Of a DNA stretch of 35,133 bases, positions 31,374 to 35,133 are shown one piece after another. Made by a program: the position numbers and the translations under genes. Position 1 is the first letter of the stretch. Every line of letters starts with the position of its first letter. Under the pieces are notes generated by a model that was given only the letters and a program-made list of their open reading frames with translations, was not told the DNA's origin and ran no database searches. Where the stretch lies: contig JBKBKV010000015.1 of assembly GCA_046294495.1 (NCBI GenBank), forward strand, positions 1-35,133, written 5' to 3'. The DNA is from HRBIN23 sp046294495 (lineage in GTDB: Bacteria; Chloroflexota; Dehalococcoidia; Lucifugimonadales; HRBIN23).

Positions 31374-32190
31374 AGCGGGGATAGGAGCCGAAGACGCGCA
31401 TCCACGAGGTTTGGCGGCGCAGGTCGTCTAAAGCCGCCTTCACCCCCTCCTCCTCGCGATGCCCCTGGAGGTCCAGCAGGAAGATGTAGCGACCCAACTC
31501 CTGCTTGGTGGGGCGGGATTCTATCTTGGCCAGGTTGATGCCCCGGGAGGCGAAGAACCCAAGCGCCTCATACAGCAGGCCGGGGCGGTCTATGTCATAG
31601 GTGAAGGCTAGGGAGGTCTTGTCGTCCCCTGTTGGGGAGTGGTCTTGAGAGGCCAACACCACGAAGCGGGTGAAGTTGTTGGGGTTGTCGTGGATGTCTT
31701 TGGCCAGCACCTCTACGGGGTATAGGGCGGTGGCCCGTGCGGGGGCGATGGCGGCGGCCGGGACAGCGCTCTGCAGGGCTTGCTCCACGGCCGCCACAGT
31801 GGAGAGGGCAGGCTCTCGTTTCACTCTGGGGAAAAGGGCCTCCAGGTAGCGCCGGCACTGTCCGAGGGCCTGGGGATGGGAGTAGATAACCTGGATGTCG
31901 GTGTGGCGGGTGCCAGGTTTCACCAGCAGGCAGTGGCGTATGGCCAGCACCACCTCCTGCCAGATGTGGAGGTGGTGCTCCTGGATGAGCAGGTCCAGGG
32001 TCTCGTTGACGGAGCCTTCCAGGCTGTTCTCAATAGGGACGATGCCCTCCTGTGCCATGCCGGTGAGCACCGAGGTGGCTACAGCGGGGATAGACGGGAC
32101 CGGCACCAGGTCAGCGGTGGGGTCGTAAAGGAGGGCCGCCTCCTCGCTGAAGGTGCCGGGTGGCCCCAGGTAGGCGAGGCGCTTAGGCAT
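31354..32190 (-). CDS. pheA: Prephenate dehydratase
   Basis: 278 residues, a monofunctional dehydratase that makes phenylpyruvate from prephenate for phenylalanine. The catalytic domain has AYLGPPGTFSEEA, IENSLEGSVNETLD (about 54-67) and the TRF motif at 174-176 in NNFTRFVVL. An ACT domain (about 192-270; RPGLLYEALGFFASRGINLA, ESRPTK) should bind Phe for feedback inhibition. It starts one base after the TrkA stop and is the last gene of the stress-protein/TrkA operon, an unusual place for an aromatic amino-acid gene. Confidence 0.93.
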   Translation of the reverse strand: MPKRLAYLGPPGTFSEEAALLYDPTADLVPVPSIPAVATSVLTGMAQEGIVPIENSLEGSVNETLDLLIQEHHLHIWQEVVLAIRHCLLVKPGTRHTDIQVIYSHPQALGQCRRYLEALFPRVKREPALSTVAAVEQALQSAVPAAAIAPARATALYPVEVLAKDIHDNPNNFTRFVVLASQDHSPTGDDKTSLAFTYDIDRPGLLYEALGFFASRGINLAKIESRPTKQELGRYIFLLDLQGHREEEGVKAALDDLRRQTSWMRVFGSYPRWKVAKA

Positions 32191-32191
32191 A

Positions 32192-32854
32192 CTATCCCTC
32201 CCCGGCCAGGGCCTCCAGGAAGGCCTCGGCCTTATCTTCAGATACCAGTGCTACCACCTGGTCGTAGGCTTCAATAAGGGTGTCGGCCTTCACAGGTTTG
32301 GGATGCCCGTCTCTGCCCACAATGGCGGCCACGAGGGTGGTGGGGGGTAAACGCACTTCCTGAAGGGTGCGGCCGCAACTGACCGCCTCGGGAGGCACCT
32401 CCACCGCCAACACCTCTAGCCTCCCACGCACCGGCATAACCTGGATAAAGAGGTGGGCAGGCACCTCCTTCTCAATCTCGGCCATCAGCAGACGGGTAGC
32501 GGAAACGGTGTCATCTACCCCGAGCAGATGGAACAACTCTTCGTTCTCCGGGTTGTTCACCACTGCCAAGGTGCGCTGGGTGTGCAGGAGATGCTTGGCC
32601 ACCTGGCAAACGGCCAGGTTCACCTCGTCGCTCCCAGTGGTGGCGATAACCAGGTCGGCCCGTTCGGCGCCGGCCTCCCGGAGCACCTCGCTCTCGGAGC
32701 CGTCCCCCACAATGGCGATGTTGCCCAGGGCTTTGACGATAGCCTGCACTTTGGTGGGGTTCCGCTCTATAATAGCCACCTCGTGCCCGGCGTTCAGGAG
32801 AGCCTGAGCCAGGTGAGCCCCGATACGCCCTCCCCCCACCAGGAGCACATACAC
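32192..32854 (-). CDS. trkA: TrkA-type potassium-channel/transporter regulator (RCK N and C domains)
   Basis: 220 residues. The Rossmann domain starts YVLLVGGGRIGAHLAQALL (GxGxxG-like at 7-12), with Glu30 at the ribose-binding position. VGDGSESEVLREAGAERADL follows. The C-terminal 80 residues (LEVLAVEVPPEAVSCGRTLQ onward) are a TrkA-C domain. Such proteins bind NAD(H) or ATP/ADP and gate K+ uptake systems of the Trk/Ktr type. No TrkH/KtrB transporter gene lies in the window. It follows a shorter TrkA-like gene by 25 bases. Confidence 0.88.
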   Translation of the reverse strand: MYVLLVGGGRIGAHLAQALLNAGHEVAIIERNPTKVQAIVKALGNIAIVGDGSESEVLREAGAERADLVIATTGSDEVNLAVCQVAKHLLHTQRTLAVVNNPENEELFHLLGVDDTVSATRLLMAEIEKEVPAHLFIQVMPVRGRLEVLAVEVPPEAVSCGRTLQEVRLPPTTLVAAIVGRDGHPKPVKADTLIEAYDQVVALVSEDKAEAFLEALAGEG

Positions 32855-32879
32855 TCCTGCCCCTCCTTTGCCTGTGTGC

Positions 32880-33317
32880 CTAGGTTGCGGTGTGCTTTGA
32901 CGCGGGCTTTTCTAGGAACAGGGTCTCCAGCACCAGGCCGGCACCCACACGGGTAGGGCTGACGACCTGGATGCCATGCGCACGATAGATATCCGTGCGG
33001 GCCGGGTCTTGCACCAGGCACACCACCCTGGGCACCTTGAAAATATATTTGGCTTTCTGGGCAGCCAGGCCGTTGCGATTGTCGTCCTCTGAGACTGCCA
33101 GGAAGGCGTCCATATTTTCAATGCCCGCGGCGCGCAAGTCGCCTTCCTGTGTCCCGTCTCCCAGAAAGGTTATCCCCTCCTCCTCACGCATCTCCGAGGG
33201 CAGAGCCAGGAAGCGGTCTGGGGCGGTGTCTATCACCCGCACCCGGTGGCCCTCCTTCCACAGGGCGGCAGCCAGCAGAATGCCGATACGCCCGCAGCCC
33301 ATAATCAGCACCCTCAC
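32880..33317 (-). CDS. TrkA-N domain-only nucleotide-binding protein
   Basis: 145 residues from the GTG at 33317, which overlaps the stress-protein stop (GTGA 33314-33317). It has only a Rossmann domain: VRVLIMGCGRIGILLAAALW with GCGRIG, RVIDTAPDRF for the ribose site, and FLGDGTQEGDLRAAGIENMD. It lacks the TrkA-C domain found in the next gene. The two may form a heteromeric gating ring, with this one as a nucleotide-sensing subunit. A paralogue that regulates another channel is possible. Confidence 0.83.
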   Translation of the reverse strand: MRVLIMGCGRIGILLAAALWKEGHRVRVIDTAPDRFLALPSEMREEEGITFLGDGTQEGDLRAAGIENMDAFLAVSEDDNRNGLAAQKAKYIFKVPRVVCLVQDPARTDIYRAHGIQVVSPTRVGAGLVLETLFLEKPASKHTAT

Positions 33318-33793
33318 AGGGCAGCCCTCCGTGCGTGCGGGGTGTCGGGGGAGGGTGAAGGGGCCTCTTCCCTTAGGGGTTGGCGAAGCACTAGCACGGG
33401 GCACGGGGCGTGCTCCAAAACGAAGAGGGTGGTGTGGCCCACGGAAAAGCTCCCATGCTCGTGGCGATAGGGTAGTTCCATAAGGATAAGGTCCACCCCT
33501 TGCGCCACTGCCTCTTTCACGATGGCGGGGCCGGCTTCCCTGGCCTGCAGGATGTCCGCTTCCACTTCAACATGGGCCTCACGGAACAGGTCCTCCACCT
33601 GGCGAAGAACCTTTTCCCCCGACTCCGTTTCATCCGGCAGCTCTGCGTCCACCGGGTAGCGGCGGGGCACTTCAATGATGTAAATAAGAAAGACTTTGGC
33701 CCCTCCCTGGCGCGCTATGGATAACGCCAGGGTAAAGAGGGGGCTGTCGGGCCTCGCCTCCTTGACGGGAAGGAGGATGCGGCTATAGGGCAA
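33314..33793 (-). CDS. Universal stress protein (UspA family)
   Basis: 159 residues from the TTG at 33793, preferred because GAGGA lies four bases upstream and the product then begins PYSRILLPVKEA like other family members. A GTG at 33829 is in frame and would add 12 residues without a good ribosome site. The domain runs SPLFTLALSIARQGGAKVFL, IYIIEVPR, then AVAQGVDLILMELPYRHEHG and SVGHTTLFVLEHAPCPVLVL, the usual ATP-binding-type tail in which G-x-x-x-x-x-x-V is partly kept. First gene of the operon with two TrkA proteins and pheA. Usp proteins often pair with ion transport in stress responses. Confidence 0.85.
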   Translation of the reverse strand: MPYSRILLPVKEARPDSPLFTLALSIARQGGAKVFLIYIIEVPRRYPVDAELPDETESGEKVLRQVEDLFREAHVEVEADILQAREAGPAIVKEAVAQGVDLILMELPYRHEHGSFSVGHTTLFVLEHAPCPVLVLRQPLREEAPSPSPDTPHARRAAL

Positions 33794-33967
33794 GCGTTCC
33801 TCAGGAATGGGCCACCTCGCTCCTCCCACATGATACTATCCCTGTGCCCTGGTCAAGAACCACCCAAGCACTTCTCGCGGGCTGTTTCCTCAGCGTCTTG
33901 CTTCTGCTACGATAGTGTGCGGGCCCTAATCCCCTTCCTTACGAAGGTAACCCTGCGAGGAGGAGGA

Positions 33968-35133
33968 ATGTCTGCACGCCGCGCCCATCCTGCCATAGGT
34001 AGCCTGTCCACACCCCAGGGGGATGTGGAGTATTACCGCCTGTCTTACCTGGGGGAGGCGGGCCTGGCCAAAGTGGAGCGCCTCCCATTCTCCATCCGTG
34101 TGCTCCTGGAGAACCTGCTTCGCCTGCACCTTACCCACCCCAACCTTTGCCGCGAGGAGGACCTGGACCAGGCGGCGCGTTGGGAGCCGGCTAATCCCCC
34201 CAAGGCCGAAGTCCCCTTCCTCCCCGCACGGGTGCTTATGCAGGACTTCACCGGTGTCCCTGCCGTGGTAGACCTGGCGGCCATGCGCTCGGCCGTGGCC
34301 CGCAAGGGGGGCGACCCCAGGCGCATAAACCCCCTGGTGCCCGTTGACTTGGTCATTGACCACTCGGTGCAGGTGGATGCTTACGGCAACCCAGAGGCCT
34401 TCGCCTTCAATGTAGAGCGAGAATATGAGCGCAATAGAGAGAGGTATGCCCTCTTGCGGTGGGCACAGCAGGCGTTCCAGAACTTCCGGGTGGTGCCTCC
34501 TGGCACGGGTATCTGCCACCAGGTGAACCTGGAATACCTGTCCAGCGTGGTAACGGTGCGCCTGGTCAATGGCCGGCTCACCGCCTTCCCCGATACGGTG
34601 TTGGGCACCGATTCCCACACTACTATGGTCAACGGTCTGGGGGTGTTGGGGTGGGGTGTGGGGGGTATTGAGGCAGAGGCGGTGATGCTGGGCCAGCCAT
34701 ACTTTATGCTGATGCCTCCAGTGGTGGGCGTAAGGCTAGTGGGGCATCTCCCACAGGGGGCCACTGCCACCGACCTGGTGCTTACGGTTACCGAACTGCT
34801 CCGTAAGAAAGGGGTGGTGGACAAGTTTGTGGAATACTTTGGCCCAGGCCTTGATTCCCTGGCGGTGGAGGATAGGGCCACCATCGCCAATATGTCCCCT
34901 GAGTATGGGGCCACCTGTGGTTTCTTCCCGGTGGACGCTATGACACTGCGTTACCTGCGTGGCACAGGGCGCTCCCCGGAACAGGTGGCGCTGGTGGAAC
35001 GCTACTGCCGGGAGCAGGGCCTCTTCCGGGAGGCCAGCGCACCTGACCCTGTTTACAGCGACACATTAACTCTGGACCTCTCCACCGTGGTGCCTAGCCT
35101 GGCCGGCCCTAGTCGCCCCCAGGACCGAATCCC
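33968..35133 (+). CDS. acnA: Aconitate hydratase, N-terminal part (runs off window end)
   Basis: About 388 codons are visible and the frame is still open at the last base. The ATG at 33968 is preceded by GAGGAGGAGGA. Aconitase interconverts citrate and isocitrate with a [4Fe-4S] cluster. Typical AcnA blocks include LPFSIRVLLENLLR, LMQDFTGVPAVVDLAAMR, LVIDHSVQVDAYG, NFRVVPPGTGICHQVNLEYL, GTDSHTTMVNGLGVLGWGVG and ATCGFFPVDAMTLRYL. The cluster-binding cysteines of the CxxC region lie beyond the window. It is divergent from the stress-protein operon. The 134-base divergent region (33834-33967) contains a short hairpin CCTTACGAAGG at 33937-33947 and no confident promoter. Confidence 0.96.
   Translation, partial: MSARRAHPAIGSLSTPQGDVEYYRLSYLGEAGLAKVERLPFSIRVLLENLLRLHLTHPNLCREEDLDQAARWEPANPPKAEVPFLPARVLMQDFTGVPAVVDLAAMRSAVARKGGDPRRINPLVPVDLVIDHSVQVDAYGNPEAFAFNVEREYERNRERYALLRWAQQAFQNFRVVPPGTGICHQVNLEYLSSVVTVRLVNGRLTAFPDTVLGTDSHTTMVNGLGVLGWGVGGIEAEAVMLGQPYFMLMPPVVGVRLVGHLPQGATATDLVLTVTELLRKKGVVDKFVEYFGPGLDSLAVEDRATIANMSPEYGATCGFFPVDAMTLRYLRGTGRSPEQVALVERYCREQGLFREASAPDPVYSDTLTLDLSTVVPSLAGPSRPQDRI

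Noticed and set aside
1..35133. CRISPR array, rRNA, tRNA or insertion sequence
   Set aside because: No regularly spaced repeats, no recognisable RNA gene signatures and no transposase motifs were seen on either strand.

Overview
The window looks like a piece of a GC-rich, metabolically versatile bacterium, most likely a Chloroflexota of the Dehalococcoidia/SAR202 type. This is an inference. It rests on the gene mix (four family III CoA-transferases in a row, two luciferase-like flavin oxidoreductases, a lactate-utilisation LutABC set, an amidase, a MoxR/DUF58/transglutaminase operon), the frequent GTG/TTG starts and the dense operon packing. No rRNA, tRNA, CRISPR array or intact insertion sequence was recognised. 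Two runs of N (98 and 100 bases) mark scaffold joins inside genes; the flanking codons suggest almost nothing is missing at either.

Layout. 1-676: the end of a DNA methyltransferase gene, then the frameshifted remains of its restriction enzyme. 680-2891 (minus): amidase and a crotonase-fold enzyme. 3041-4407 (minus): an intact, AT-rich HNH-nuclease/methyltransferase pair. 4478-9898 (minus): an operon moxR, DUF58, transglutaminase-like protein, ogt. 10098-10908: a broken restriction-type gene. 11011-11850: a zinc-ribbon protein and a stand-alone receiver domain whose phospho-acceptor Asp is Glu; each gene is preceded by a copy of a composite palindromic motif. 11852-12020: a hairpin flanked by direct repeats, then a strong terminator. 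12086-14838: a luciferase-like enzyme (plus), a DinB-like protein and a second luciferase-like enzyme (both minus). 14850-16087 (minus): SufT/DUF59 and Mrp-like genes that lead into the second luciferase-like gene. 16172-20063 (minus): tlyA, uvrB and a lipoprotein gene.

20146-31317 (plus) is the most distinctive part. It is one directional cluster of twelve genes behind an extended -10 promoter: two MaoC-type hydratase genes, three CoA-transferases, a small helical protein, a fourth CoA-transferase, lutA, a class I glutamine-amidotransferase-like gene wedged into the lut operon, lutB, lutC and an acyl-CoA dehydrogenase. Read together it looks like a pathway that loads organic acids onto CoA, hydrates/dehydrates and dehydrogenates them, and feeds electrons from a hydroxy acid through the LutABC iron-sulfur complex. 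The substrate cannot be told from sequence. 31354-33829 (minus) is a tight operon of a universal stress protein, two TrkA-type nucleotide-binding proteins and prephenate dehydratase. The window ends inside an aconitase gene (33968 onward), which would take acetyl-CoA-derived carbon into the TCA cycle.

Three restriction-type loci lie within the first 11 kb. One is intact and two are decayed, which marks this part of the chromosome as a place where defence genes arrive and decay.
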